Source: Opitutaceae bacterium
GTDB taxonomy: Bacteria; Verrucomicrobiota; Verrucomicrobiia; Opitutales; Opitutaceae
Length of the DNA stretch: 24,579 nt
Assembly: GCA_005786775.1 (NCBI GenBank)
Contig: SYDD01000049.1
Span: 1-24,579, forward strand
Reading direction: 5' to 3'
In this document: one piece after another, positions 6,606-15,351 of the stretch
Position numbering within the stretch: position 1 is the first letter of the stretch
Layout of the letters: every line of letters starts with the position of its first letter
Translations under genes and position numbers: made by a program
The notes under the pieces: model-generated
The model's input: only the letters and a program-made list of their open reading frames with translations
The model's database searches: none
Told to the model about the DNA's origin: nothing

Positions 6606-8372
6606 TCAGCGCCCGGCGGCAGGCGTGAGCTCGCGGGCACGGGCGTAATGCCGGGCGGCGCCGGCCGCGTCGCCTAGCATCGAGAGGACGTTGCCGAGGT
6701 TGTGATGCGCGCCCGCATTGGCGGGATCCAACCGCAGCGAGCGTTCGAGCCGCGCGCGGGCCTCGGCGGGCTGGCCGCGTAGCGCAAGGACCACGGCGGA
6801 GCCGTTGAGGGCGTTGCCGTGGTCGGGATCACGGGCGAGGACGAACGAGTAATGCTCCATCGCCTCGTCCAGCTGCCCGAGGTCGGAAAGCGCGTTGGCG
6901 AGGTTGTTACGCACCTCGGGATGGGCGGGCTGGGCGGCAAGAGCGGCACGGTAATGAGGGAGCGCCTCGGCGGGCCGGCCGAGGCGAGCGAGCGCGTGGC
7001 CGAGGTTGTTGTGCGCGTTCAGGTAGCCCGGATGGATCGCGAGGGAGGCCCGGTAATCGGCCAGCGCCTCGTCAACTCGACCCTGGCCGTGGCGGTGGAG
7101 ACCGCGGTTGTCGTACGCCACGTAGTTACGCTCGGTCACCGCCAAGGCGTGCGTAAAAAGCGTGTCCGAGTCGCGCCACACGCCCTGCTGGCGCCACGTG
7201 AGCACCGCCGCGGCGGCCAACACTACTCCGGCGAAGAGGGCAGCGGTGCGACGAGGAAGCAGTTCCCGCAGGGTCCAGACGACCGCGAGCTGGAGCCCGG
7301 GGACCGTGAGGTAAGTGTAGCGGTCGGCCATCGACTGCACGCCGACCTGTACTAAGCCAATGACCGGCACCAGCGACCCGAGGAACCACGCCCAGCCGAC
7401 CGTGATCCACGGTCGGCGGCGGAGTTGCCAAAGGGCTGCCGCGGAGAGCGCCGCCACCAAAGCGCCGGAGGCCAGCACGCGCGCCGGAGGCCAAGTGCCA
7501 GGATGCGGGTAGAGGACCGCCAACTCGATCGGGAGCACGACTTTGCCGAGGTAGCGCGCGACCGCCACTATCGCGTTAGCAACGCGGTCGCCGAGGTCGA
7601 GGGCGGCGGACACCGACCCGCCCGCCTGCTGCACGCGGTAAGTCACGTAGGCGGAGGCGGCCACGAGAGCGAAAAAGGGGAGTTTTTCGCGCACCAGTGG
7701 GAGCCAGTCACGGACGGCGCCGGCGCGGCGGAGCGGCCAGCCGTCCAACAGCAGGAGCACGCACGGCAACGTGACCAGCATCGGCTTGGCCATTAGCCCG
7801 AGGCCGAAGGAGACGAGGGTCGCGGCGTACCAGCGACCGGCGCCGGTGCCGCCCGGAAGGCGGCGTTCCGCGTAGGCCGCATAACACCAGAGCGTGAGGA
7901 ACCAGAAGCCGCCGCTAAGCACGTCCTTCCGCTCCGCGACCCACGAGACCGACTCCACCCGCAGCGGATGCCACGCGAAGAGCGCGGCGCAGACTAGACT
8001 GGCGCCCACGGCACCGGTCAATCGGCGGAAAGCGAGGAAGGCGAGTGCGGCGTTCAGCGCGTGGAGAAACACACTACTCGCGTGGTGACCGCGCGGGTTC
8101 AGCCCGAAGAGGGTAACGTCCAGCTGGTGCGAAACCCACGTGAGCGGATGCCAGTTCGAGGCGGCGCCGCTGGTAAAGGCCCAGCCGATGCCCTCGAGGC
8201 TCAGGCCGGCGTGGACGCGAGCGTTCGCGGTGACGTAGTCGGGGTCGTCGTAGTTGACGAAGCCATTCCCGCACGAGTGGGAGAACAGCAGGAGGGTGAG
8301 GGCGAATAGCAGCAGCGCCGGCCCGGCCCCGCGGGCAAACGACGGGCGCGGACTCGCGGGCGCCACCTTCAT
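6606..8372 (-). CDS. Multi-pass membrane protein with C-terminal TPRs, TMTC/GT-C glycosyltransferase-like
   Basis: The product has 588 residues. Residues 1-30 hold a first transmembrane helix, followed by the extracytoplasmic loop FVNYDDPDYV, the acidic motif expected of GT-C lipid-linked glycosyltransferases. NWHPLTW and HPLRVESVSWVAERKD are characteristic of the TMTC-like bacterial family. Roughly ten hydrophobic helices continue to about residue 400. From about 415 to 585 there are about five tetratricopeptide repeats (for example AHNNLGHALARLGRPAEALPH). By family analogy it may transfer a sugar from a polyprenyl carrier to protein, but donor and acceptor are unknown. I start it at ATG 8372, which overlaps the vanZ-like stop as ATGA and has GGAG nearby. 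A longer open frame extends upstream but is only vanZ in another frame. Confidence 0.82.
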   Translation of the reverse strand: MKVAPASPRPSFARGAGPALLLFALTLLLFSHSCGNGFVNYDDPDYVTANARVHAGLSLEGIGWAFTSGAASNWHPLTWVSHQLDVTLFGLNPRGHHASSVFLHALNAALAFLAFRRLTGAVGASLVCAALFAWHPLRVESVSWVAERKDVLSGGFWFLTLWCYAAYAERRLPGGTGAGRWYAATLVSFGLGLMAKPMLVTLPCVLLLLDGWPLRRAGAVRDWLPLVREKLPFFALVAASAYVTYRVQQAGGSVSAALDLGDRVANAIVAVARYLGKVVLPIELAVLYPHPGTWPPARVLASGALVAALSAAALWQLRRRPWITVGWAWFLGSLVPVIGLVQVGVQSMADRYTYLTVPGLQLAVVWTLRELLPRRTAALFAGVVLAAAAVLTWRQQGVWRDSDTLFTHALAVTERNYVAYDNRGLHRHGQGRVDEALADYRASLAIHPGYLNAHNNLGHALARLGRPAEALPHYRAALAAQPAHPEVRNNLANALSDLGQLDEAMEHYSFVLARDPDHGNALNGSAVVLALRGQPAEARARLERSLRLDPANAGAHHNLGNVLSMLGDAAGAARHYARARELTPAAGR

Positions 8373-8791
8373 GACTCCGCGCGCGAGGCCGTCCCGCCGT
8401 AGCGCGTCGGCCAAGGCAGTACCCGCTCCAGTTGCCGCCGATACCAATTCCAGCGCACATAGAACATCGCCGCGCAGGCGGCGCCCGCGGTGTCCGCCAC
8501 CCAATCGGCAAGTTCCGCGCTGCGGCCGGGGACAAAGCTCTGGTGCCACTCATCGGAGGCACCGAAGGCGGAGGCGACCCCCACCGCCAGCACCGCGCCC
8601 CGCCACGTGCGCGCGGGGCGACAGGCGAGCGTCCCGAGAAGCCCGTAAACTGCAAAGTGCACCACCTTGTCGGAGTGTCGAAACCAAGATCCACCGCCCA
8701 GCTTTGGCCGATGGGATGCGACGAAGATCATCCCCGCCACGGCGAAGGGCCAGAACCAGACGGCAAGACGGGCGGGGAAGGCACGATCCAC
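8369..8791 (-). CDS. VanZ-like family membrane protein
   Basis: From the GTG at 8791 the product has about 140 residues. It shows the VanZ-like signatures DKVVHFAVYGLLG and DEWHQSFVPGR followed by ELADWVADTAG, with about four transmembrane helices. Low-level teicoplanin resistance is known for VanZ itself, but most chromosomal relatives have no proven role, so no resistance is inferred. The stop overlaps the ATG of the TPR membrane gene, indicating coupled translation. The start is uncertain. An in-frame GTG at 8905 would add 38 Arg-rich residues and overlap the divergent U32 start, while 8791 leaves the usual short cytoplasmic tail before the first helix. Weak boxes TTGCCG, 16 bases, GTCTCT precede 8791. 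Confidence 0.8.
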   Translation of the reverse strand: MDRAFPARLAVWFWPFAVAGMIFVASHRPKLGGGSWFRHSDKVVHFAVYGLLGTLACRPARTWRGAVLAVGVASAFGASDEWHQSFVPGRSAELADWVADTAGAACAAMFYVRWNWYRRQLERVLPWPTRYGGTASRAES

Positions 8792-8860
8792 GGCTGGGGA
8801 GAGACGCGCTCCCGCCGCCGCCGGCAATCCGAAAAGCCTGCGCGCGGCACCGGGCCGGAG

Positions 8861-8888
8861 TTGCAGCCGGCGGGTCCTCCTCCACGCT
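8861..8888 (+). promoter_or_regulatory. Promoter-like boxes before the U32 gene, suggesting a leaderless transcript
   Basis: TTGCAG (8861-8866), 16 bases, then CACGCT (8883-8888). The second box ends six bases before the GTG at 8895. Spacing and sequence closely match the boxes before the 3917 gene, and this supports choosing GTG 8895 as the U32 start. Confidence 0.5.
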
Positions 8889-8894
8889 CCCCAC

Positions 8895-11453
8895 GTGTCT
8901 ATCACCGCCTCCACCCTTTCCGCCACCGCCGCGCCGCGCCCGCCCGCGGGGCCCGAGCTGCTGGCGCCCGCGGGGGACTGGGAATGCGTCCGCGCCGCAG
9001 TGGAGAACGGGGCCGATGCGGTGTATTTCGGGTTGGAGCGCTTCAACGCGCGAATGCGGGCCCGCAACTTCACCCAGGCGGACCTCCCAGCAGTGATGGA
9101 GTACCTCCACAGCCGCGGCGTGCGCGGGTACGTCACCTTCAACACCCTCGTATTCACCGCCGAGCTGGAGGACGCCGCGGTGATGCTGCGCACCTTGATC
9201 GCAGCGGGGGTGGACGCAGCGATCGTCCAGGATGTCGGCGTCTGCCGGCTGATCCGTGCGCTGTCTCCGGATTTCCCGATCCACTGCTCCACGCAGATGA
9301 CGATCACCAGCCCGGCCGGCGTGGCGTTTGCGCGCGACCTCGGCGCGCAGCTGGTCGTGCTGGCGCGGGAGAACTCGATCGCGGACCTCACGCGCATCCA
9401 AGCCGCGCAGGCGGAGGCGGTCGCGCCCGCGCTACCCCTCGAGGTTTTCGTGCACGGCGCCCTGTGCGTCGCCTAGTCCGGGCAGTGCCTGACCAGCGAG
9501 TCCCTCGGCGGACGGTCGGCGAACCGCGGCGAGTGCGCGCAGGCCTGTCGCCTCCCGTACGACCTGATCGCGGACGGGGAAAAGGTCGATCTCGGGGACC
9601 GACGCTACCTGCTGAGTCCGCAAGACCTCGCGGGCCTCGAGGTGTTGCCGGAGCTCATCCGCACGGGCGTGGCCTCGCTGAAGATCGAGGGCCGCCTGAA
9701 GTCGCCGGAGTACGTCGCCAGCATCACGCGGGTGTACCGCCAGGCGATCGACCGCGCGCGCGCGGGAGCGGAGCCGCCCGCGGCAGGGTACGAGCTGCAG
9801 ATGGCATTCTCCCGGGGACTATCCCCCGGCTGGTTCCGCGGCATCGACAACCAGCGGCTGGTGCACGCGCGGTTCGGCACCAAGCGCGGCGTATTCCTCG
9901 GCGAGGTCACCGCGGCCGGGCCCGACTGGGCGGAGGTGCGCCTAGCCGCGGCGGTCAAGCCGGGCGACGGCGTGGTCTTCGATGCGGGGCAGCCGGAGGC
10001 GGGGGAACAGGGCGGGCGCGTCTACCGGGTCGATCCGGGGGCGGGGCCGGGCGTGACGCGACTCGGCTTCGGCCGGGGCGACATCGACGCGCGGCGCGTG
10101 CAGCCGGGCCAACGGCTGTGGAAGACCAACGATCCCGCGCTCGACCGCGAGCTGCGCGCGACCTTCGCGGGCGACCAGGTGCGCCACCAACGCCCGCTCG
10201 ACCTCGAGGTGCACGGCGTGCTGGGGGGACTGCTGACCGTGCTCGCGCGGGACGAGCAGGGGCACATCGCCCGGGCTGAGTCGGCCGCGCCCCTTGCGCC
10301 AGCCGAGCGCCAGCCGCTCGGGGAATCCGTCCTGCGAGCCCAGCTCGGCCGGCTGGGCGGAACCCCGTTCACGCTCGGCCGGCTCGCCGTCCACCTCGAG
10401 GGCGACGTGATGGTGCCCCTGAGCGAGTTGAACCGGATCCGCCGCGAACTCGTCGCGGAACTCGACCGCCAGCGCCGCCGGCCCCGGGCGTGGACCCTGC
10501 GCGACCCCGGACCCTTGCTCGGCGGGCGTTTTCGCGGCGCGGGCGCGCCAGCGGCCGGGGCATCGGCCACGCCGGAGCTGATCGCCGTCGTGCGACAGCC
10601 GGAGCAGCTGGCGGCCGCCTGGGCGGCGGGTTGCCGGACCCTGTACTGCGAGTTCGAGGACCCGAAGCAGTACCGTGCAAGCGTGGCGGAGTTCCGCGCG
10701 CTGCAGGCGGGGGCGACGGAGGCGTCCATCTGGCTGGCGGCCCCGCGCGTCTTCAAGCCGGGCGAGGACTGGATCCTGCGCCAGGTGCGGTCCGCGCAGC
10801 CCGACGGTTTCCTCGTCCGTAACTACGACCATCTCGCGGCCTTCGCCGGCGAGCGGCGCCGGGGAGACTTCTCGCTCAACGTGGCGAACCCGTGGACCGC
10901 GGCGCATTTTATCCGAGAGCACGGCCTCGAGCGAGTGACCGCCAGCTACGACCTAAACCTCGCGCAGCTGGAGGCGCTGCTCGGCGCTACGCCTACAGAG
11001 TGGTTCGACCTGACCCTGCATCAGCACATGCCGATGTTCCACATGGAGCACTGCGTGTTCTGCGCGTTTCTCTCGAACGGGCGCGATTACCGGGACTGCG
11101 GCCGGCCCTGCGACACGCGCCGGGTTGCCCTCCGTGACCGGGTGGGAGCAGAGCTCCCGGTGAAGGCGGACGCTGGCTGCCGCAATACCGTCTACAACAA
11201 CCGTGCACAGACGGGCGCCGAGTACGCCGGGCGCCTCGGCGCCCTCGGGGCCCGGAGCTTCCGCATCGAGTTCGTCTGGGAGGAACCCGCCGAGGTGCGG
11301 CGGACGCTGGAGCGATACCAAGCGCTGCTACGGGGTGAGATCTCGGGCGCCGACCTCTGGCGCGAGCTCCGCCTGATCAACCAGCTCGGCGTCACCCGCG
11401 GCCAAATCGAGGCGCCCGCCCGCGCGCTGCCCCGGAAGGGTTCAGCCCGCTGA
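8895..11453 (+). pseudogene. U32 family peptidase / RlhA-like protein, interrupted by one in-frame TAG
   Basis: Without the stop this is one 852-residue protein. It starts at GTG 8895 and begins with the U32 motif PELLAPAGDWECVRAAVENG. Codon 194 is TAG (9474-9476) in the conserved stretch HGALCVA-stop-SGQC, where relatives have Tyr. The frame then continues open for 658 codons without another defect. The first cysteine cluster is C191, C198, C214 and C218, and GRLKSPEYV follows. A DUF3656-like middle is followed by a second U32-like half with its own cluster CVFC (720, 723) and CGRPC. Relatives include E. coli RlhA, which is needed for hydroxylation of 23S rRNA C2501; other U32 members act in collagen degradation or quinone synthesis. 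As written, cells would make a 193-residue fragment, with possible re-initiation (for example GTG 9642). Sequencing error, recent nonsense mutation or suppression cannot be separated here. Confidence 0.85.
9474..9476 (+). other. In-frame amber codon replacing a conserved Tyr
   Basis: The context reads C-V-A-TAG-S-G-Q-C. A TAC or TAT tyrosine codon is one base from TAG. TAG also serves as the normal stop of modA at 23989-23991, so a genome-wide reassignment of TAG is unlikely. Confidence 0.85.
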
Positions 11454-11485
11454 GCGTCCGCGGCGCCGGGGCCTGCCCGGCCGGC

Positions 11486-11513
11486 TTTCTGGCATCGAAC
11501 TCGATCCGAAAAT
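11486..11513 (+). promoter_or_regulatory. Weak promoter-like boxes before the adenylate-kinase-like gene
   Basis: TTTCTG (11486-11491), 16 bases, then GAAAAT (11508-11513). The -10-like box matches TATAAT at four positions and the -35 is poor. A 22-base leader without a Shine-Dalgarno would follow. The 16-base spacing agrees with the other promoter-like pairs in the window. Confidence 0.3.
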
Positions 11514-11535
11514 CCTCCATCTTCTGACCGTCCTC

Positions 11536-12741
11536 ATGCCCAACTCCCCCGCCGCCCAGCCGCTGGCCCCCAAACCTTCGGACCTCGAAATCAAGGACGC
11601 CCACCTGATCTTCTCGTCTGTCTGGCAAGAGCTGGAGACGACCTTTGGCCGTTCCGAGCTGCGTTTCCCCAAGGAAATCATTCTGCTGGGCGGCGCCCCG
11701 GGCGCCGGTAAGGGCACCAACACCGAGTTCATCAAGCAGACCCGGATGCTCACCTGCGCGCCCATCGTGGTAAGCGCGCTGCTCGCCTCCCCAGAAGCCC
11801 GGGCCCTGAAGAATGCGGGCAACATGGTAGGCGATCGGGAAGTCGTGGGCCTGATCCTGCGCGAGCTCCTCAAGCCCGAATACCGCGACGGCGTGATCCT
11901 CGACGGATTCCCGCGCACCAAGGTGCAGGTCGAGTGCCTTAAGCGCTTGGTCGAAAAGATGCAGGAGCTAAGGCGGGAGTTCTACTCCACGCCCCTCGGT
12001 ATCCACTTCCGACAGCCCACGATCCACATCATGGTCCTCTTCGTGGACGAGCGCGAGGCGGTGGCTCGCCAGCTGAAGCGCGGCCGCGAGGTTCGCGCCC
12101 ACAACAAGGAGGTGGCCCGCACCGGCATCGGCGAAGTTCTGGAGGAGCGGCCGACCGATCACGATGAGTCCCTCGCCCGGCGCCGCTACCGGGTCTTTAA
12201 AGAACAGACCTGGGACGCGCTCCAATCCCTGCGGGAGACCTTTCATTACCACTTTATCAACGCGCAGGGGCCGATCGAGGAAGTGGAGCAGAACATCCTG
12301 CGGGAGCTCGAATATCAGAGCACCCTCGAGCTCGACCCGCGCACCTTCGACCGCCTGCGCGGCATTCCGGTCGCGAGCCAACTGATCATCCACGCAAGGC
12401 AGGAACTGGTGAAGCGACTGGACGGTTACGAGTTCGAGCACGCGGAGCTTTTCGCCCGGGTCGTGGCCTTCACCGAGAAGAAGATCATCCCGATCGTCCT
12501 CCGCCACGCGATCTCGGGCGTCGCGCAGATTAACACCGAGGAGGCCGTGCTCGAGGACCCGCTCGCGCTGGCCATCCTGATCGACGTCTTTTCGGAGCGC
12601 GGCTACCACGCGGTGGTCGACATCCACCGGATCGAGGTGCCCGAGCAGGTGGACCTCAAGACGGGCCAGATCCGCTGCCGCACCAAAAAGGTCTACCGCA
12701 TCCAGGTCCGCTTCCAGGGCTCCGAGATCCGCCGCGGCTAA
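11536..12741 (+). CDS. Adenylate-kinase-like nucleoside monophosphate kinase with extra C-terminal domain
   Basis: The protein has 401 residues, nearly twice a normal adenylate kinase (about 215). After a 45-residue N-terminal extension comes the P-loop GGAPGAGKGT (52-61), then the kinase motif DGFPRTKVQ (123-131), and RPTDHDESLARRRYRVF (205-221), which matches the arginine-bearing segment closing the LID. The LID itself is short and lacks a Cys zinc site. The kinase core ends near 260. Residues 261-401 form a separate domain (ASQLIIHARQELVKRL, later HAVVDIHRIEVPEQV) that I do not recognise. The core should transfer phosphate from ATP to a nucleotide monophosphate, but the substrate is not readable. 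Whether this is the cell's only adenylate kinase or a paralogue cannot be told. It converges with the GtrA-like gene, with 13 bases between stops. Confidence 0.85.
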   Translation: MPNSPAAQPLAPKPSDLEIKDAHLIFSSVWQELETTFGRSELRFPKEIILLGGAPGAGKGTNTEFIKQTRMLTCAPIVVSALLASPEARALKNAGNMVGDREVVGLILRELLKPEYRDGVILDGFPRTKVQVECLKRLVEKMQELRREFYSTPLGIHFRQPTIHIMVLFVDEREAVARQLKRGREVRAHNKEVARTGIGEVLEERPTDHDESLARRRYRVFKEQTWDALQSLRETFHYHFINAQGPIEEVEQNILRELEYQSTLELDPRTFDRLRGIPVASQLIIHARQELVKRLDGYEFEHAELFARVVAFTEKKIIPIVLRHAISGVAQINTEEAVLEDPLALAILIDVFSERGYHAVVDIHRIEVPEQVDLKTGQIRCRTKKVYRIQVRFQGSEIRRG

Positions 12742-12754
12742 CCGCGCGCGGGGC

Positions 12755-13159
12755 TTAGGCCCGCCGAAACACCCGGTAGTTCAGGACCATGAAAACGACG
12801 GCCGTCGCCGGCGGGATCGCCCAGAAGGCGGCCCAGAACACGCCGAGCCCGAGGGCGTGCTGGGCGAGTTGGAACGCGCCGAGGTTGATCAGGTAACTCA
12901 GCCCCACCGCGGCGAGGTACTCGAGTGCCTGCCGGCCCGGGTCCCGACGTGCGCTCGGGAGCGCCCAGAACCGATTGGCTAGGTAATGCGCAAGGGTCGA
13001 GAGTGCATACGAAACGGTGAATGCGGCGACCGGGGTGAGCCGTCCCTCGAGCCACGCCAGCAGGGCTAGCTGGAGCGCGGCCGAACCGCCGCCGACGGCC
13101 AGGAAACGGATCAACCGCAGCGGGAGGCCCGCGGGCGGGACGGACGGCGGCGTCGACAT
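12755..13159 (-). CDS. GtrA-like family membrane protein
   Basis: The 134-residue protein has four predicted transmembrane helices and the GtrA pattern: LIRFLAVGGGSAALQLALL, then SYALSTLAHYLANRFWAL, then VVFMVLNYRVFRR at the C-terminus. Family members are thought to help flip or deliver polyprenyl-linked sugars in O-antigen or cell-wall glycan modification. The ATG at 13159 fits the short N-terminal tail before the first helix. A run of five G lies directly before it, which is poor spacing for a Shine-Dalgarno. It is transcribed divergently from the Gfo/Idh/MocA gene, 107 bases away, beside a heptose-kinase-like gene, so a role in surface glycan assembly is plausible. Confidence 0.85.
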   Translation of the reverse strand: MSTPPSVPPAGLPLRLIRFLAVGGGSAALQLALLAWLEGRLTPVAAFTVSYALSTLAHYLANRFWALPSARRDPGRQALEYLAAVGLSYLINLGAFQLAQHALGLGVFWAAFWAIPPATAVVFMVLNYRVFRRA

Positions 13160-13227
13160 CCCCCAAGCCCACCGCCCACGCGCGCGGCAGGCAACCCCAA
13201 CCCGACCACCCCGCCGCAAAAGCCCAC

Positions 13228-13255
13228 TTGCGTCGCCCCCGCCCTTGCCTTCGCC
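13228..13255 (+). promoter_or_regulatory. Weak promoter-like boxes before the Gfo/Idh/MocA gene
   Basis: TTGCGT (13228-13233), 16 bases, TTCGCC (13250-13255), then 11 bases to the GTG at 13267. It resembles the other TTG-N16 pairs, but the -10-like box is poor. It sits in the gtrA/oxidoreductase divergent gap. Confidence 0.3.
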
Positions 13256-13266
13256 TTAACGCCGCC

Positions 13267-14298
13267 GTGACGTCCGCCCCCGCCGCCGATTTCCCCTGCG
13301 CCCTCATCGGGTGCGGCCTTATCGGACGCAAGCGGCTCGCCGCCCTCGCCGGCCGCGCCCCCGTGCTTTACACGTGCGATCTCGACGCCGCCCGTGCCGC
13401 GGACCTCGCCCGCCTCGCGCCCGGCTGCACCTCGGTGACGGACGCAGCGCAGGTCCTCGCCGATCCGCGGGTCCGCGCCGTAATCATCGCCACCCTGAAC
13501 GCCGCCCTCGCGCCGCTCGCGCTGGAAGCGGTCCGCAGCGGACGGCACGTTTTGGTCGAAAAGCCTGGGGCCTTGCACGCAGACCAGCTCCGCGAGATCC
13601 AGGCGGTTGCGGCGCGGACGGGCGCCCGCGTTCGGATCGGTTACAACCACCGGTTCCATCCCGGCCTACGCCAGGCGCGGGCGCTCATTGACCAGGGTGC
13701 GCTGGGCCCGCTCCTCTTCCTGCGCGGGCGCTACGGCCACGGCGGGCGTCGCGGCTATGACCGCGAGTGGCGCGCGGATCCCGCGCAATCGGGTGGGGGC
13801 GAACTCATCGATCAGGGCGTGCACCTGATCGACTTAGCGAGCTGGTTTCTCGGGGAATTCCCCACGGTGGAGGGCCACGCGGCGACCTACTTCTGGGATA
13901 TGCCGGTGGACGACAACGCGTTCCTCTCGCTGCGGACCGCGGCGGGCCAGACCGCGTGGCTGCACGTGAGCTGCACCGAGTGGAAGAACCTGTTCTCGCT
14001 GGAAGTGTACGGCCGCGACGGGAAGCTCGCCCTCGACGGTCTCGGCGGGAGCTACGGGGTGGAGCGGCTGGCCTTCTACCGGATGCTGCCTGAGATGGGC
14101 CCCCCCGAGACCACGATCTGGGAATACCCGCGCGGGGACGATTCGTGGGCGGCGGAAACTCAGGCTTTCCTCGACGACCTAAGGCTCGGTCGCGAGCCCG
14201 ACCCCGGCCTCGCTGCGGGCATCCGCACGCTCGAAATTGTCTCCCGCGTCTACGCCGCCTCCGGCTACCCGCGCCCCGCGGGCGCCCGCTCCCGATGA
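13267..14298 (+). CDS. Gfo/Idh/MocA family oxidoreductase
   Basis: From the GTG at 13267 the protein has 343 residues. The N-terminal Rossmann domain starts ALIGCGLIGRKRLAAL and contains the family EKP motif (VEKPGALHADQL). The C-terminal domain has GYNHRFHPGLRQA and the helix DQGVHLIDLASWFLG with its conserved His-Leu-x-Asp. Members oxidise or reduce sugars, inositols or sugar nucleotides with NAD(P). The exact substrate is not readable. The gene overlaps the following GHMP kinase by ATGA (14295-14298), so the two products probably act in one pathway. A TTG at 13228 gives a longer frame, but its Arg- and Pro-rich extension does not fit the family N-terminus. Confidence 0.88.
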   Translation: MTSAPAADFPCALIGCGLIGRKRLAALAGRAPVLYTCDLDAARAADLARLAPGCTSVTDAAQVLADPRVRAVIIATLNAALAPLALEAVRSGRHVLVEKPGALHADQLREIQAVAARTGARVRIGYNHRFHPGLRQARALIDQGALGPLLFLRGRYGHGGRRGYDREWRADPAQSGGGELIDQGVHLIDLASWFLGEFPTVEGHAATYFWDMPVDDNAFLSLRTAAGQTAWLHVSCTEWKNLFSLEVYGRDGKLALDGLGGSYGVERLAFYRMLPEMGPPETTIWEYPRGDDSWAAETQAFLDDLRLGREPDPGLAAGIRTLEIVSRVYAASGYPRPAGARSR

Positions 14299-15278
14299 TC
14301 ATCACCCGTTCCCCCCTGCGCGTCTCCCTCGGCGGCGGCGGCACCGACCTGCCCTCCTATTACCGTGAGCACGGCGGATTCCTCGTGGCCGCGGCGATCG
14401 ACAAGTACGTCTACATCACGCAGCACCGGACCTTCCAGCCGGAGATCATCATCAAATACTCCAAACTCGAGCGCGTCGCCTCCGTGGACCAGATCGAGCA
14501 CCCGATTGTGCGCGAAGCGCTGCGGCTGACCGGCGTGACCGACCCGCACCTCGAGCTGACCTCGATGGCGGACATCCCGGGCGGCACCGGGCTTGGCTCG
14601 AGCGGCAGCTTCACCACCGCGCTGCTCAAGGCGCTGCACACGCACCGCAAGAACCTCGTCTCGCCGGCGGAGCTCGCGGAGCAGGCGTGCGCGATCGAGC
14701 TCGACCGCCTTGGCGAGCCGATCGGCAAGCAGGACCAGTACATCGCGGCCATCGGGGGCATCACCGCCTTTACCTTTCACCCGGACGGGCGCGTCGAATA
14801 CCGGCCCTGCACCATCTCGGAGGAGACGCTGTTCAACCTCGAGGACAACCTGCTGCTATTCTTCACCGGCTACAGCCGCAGCGCCTCGGCCATCCTCAAG
14901 GACCAGAACGAGCGCTCCAAGGCGGCGGACCCGGCGATGCTGGACAACCTCCACTTCACCAAGGAGCTCGGCCGGCAGTCCCTCGCGGCCCTGGAGACCG
15001 GGCGGCTCGAAGAGTTCGCGCGGCTGATGGACGTGCACTGGCGCCGAAAGCAAGCGCGCAGTGCGGGGATGAGCAACGACCGGATTAACGCCTGGTACGA
15101 CCACGCGATGGCCCACGGCGCTCTCGGCGGAAAGTTGATCGGCGCGGGGGGCGGCGGGTTCCTGATGTTCTACGCCGGCGATAAGCAGGAGCTGCGCCGC
15201 GCGATGCGTGAGCAGGGGCTGCAGGAGGTCCGCTTCCGCTTCGACTTCGAGGGCACCAAGGTCGTCGCCCAGAACTGA
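14295..15278 (+). CDS. hddA: GHMP kinase, HddA-like (D-glycero-alpha-D-manno-heptose 7-phosphate kinase type)
   Basis: The protein has 327 residues. It opens with ITRSPLRVSLGGGGTDLPSY, characteristic of the HddA-type GHMP kinases. The phosphate-binding motif PGGTGLGSSGS lies at 95-105, and the C-terminal motif KLIGAGGGGFLMF near 279-291. HddA phosphorylates D-glycero-D-manno-heptose 7-phosphate at C1 on the way to GDP-heptose for surface glycans. Related kinases act on other sugars, including fucose, so the symbol is by similarity. The ATG overlaps the TGA of the oxidoreductase, indicating coupling. No gmhA, gmhB or hddC partner lies in the window. An upstream in-frame extension to 14145 is only shadow of the preceding gene. 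Confidence 0.82.
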   Translation: MIITRSPLRVSLGGGGTDLPSYYREHGGFLVAAAIDKYVYITQHRTFQPEIIIKYSKLERVASVDQIEHPIVREALRLTGVTDPHLELTSMADIPGGTGLGSSGSFTTALLKALHTHRKNLVSPAELAEQACAIELDRLGEPIGKQDQYIAAIGGITAFTFHPDGRVEYRPCTISEETLFNLEDNLLLFFTGYSRSASAILKDQNERSKAADPAMLDNLHFTKELGRQSLAALETGRLEEFARLMDVHWRRKQARSAGMSNDRINAWYDHAMAHGALGGKLIGAGGGGFLMFYAGDKQELRRAMREQGLQEVRFRFDFEGTKVVAQN

Positions 15279-15313
15279 GCCTCCGCTTCCCGCCGCGGAT
15301 CATACCCCCGCGG

Positions 15314-15341
15314 TTGTACTCGCGGCGGCCGCGGTCAGCCT
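15314..15341 (+). promoter_or_regulatory. Promoter-like boxes before the symporter gene
   Basis: TTGTAC (15314-15319), 16 bases, CAGCCT (15336-15341), then ten bases to the ATG at 15352. It shares spacing and the A2 and T6 positions of the -10-like box with the pairs at 3881 and 8861. A very short leader, or none, is implied. Confidence 0.42.
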
Positions 15342-15351
15342 GACGCACCCT

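Noticed and set aside
8369..8791. VanZ-like gene as a glycopeptide antibiotic resistance determinant
   Set aside because: No other van genes are present, and VanZ-like proteins are widespread in bacteria without such resistance.
9474..9476. Pyrrolysine or other genome-wide recoding of TAG
   Set aside because: U32 peptidases do not use pyrrolysine, no insertion signal or tRNA is visible, and TAG terminates modA at 23989-23991. Local mutation or sequence error is simpler.
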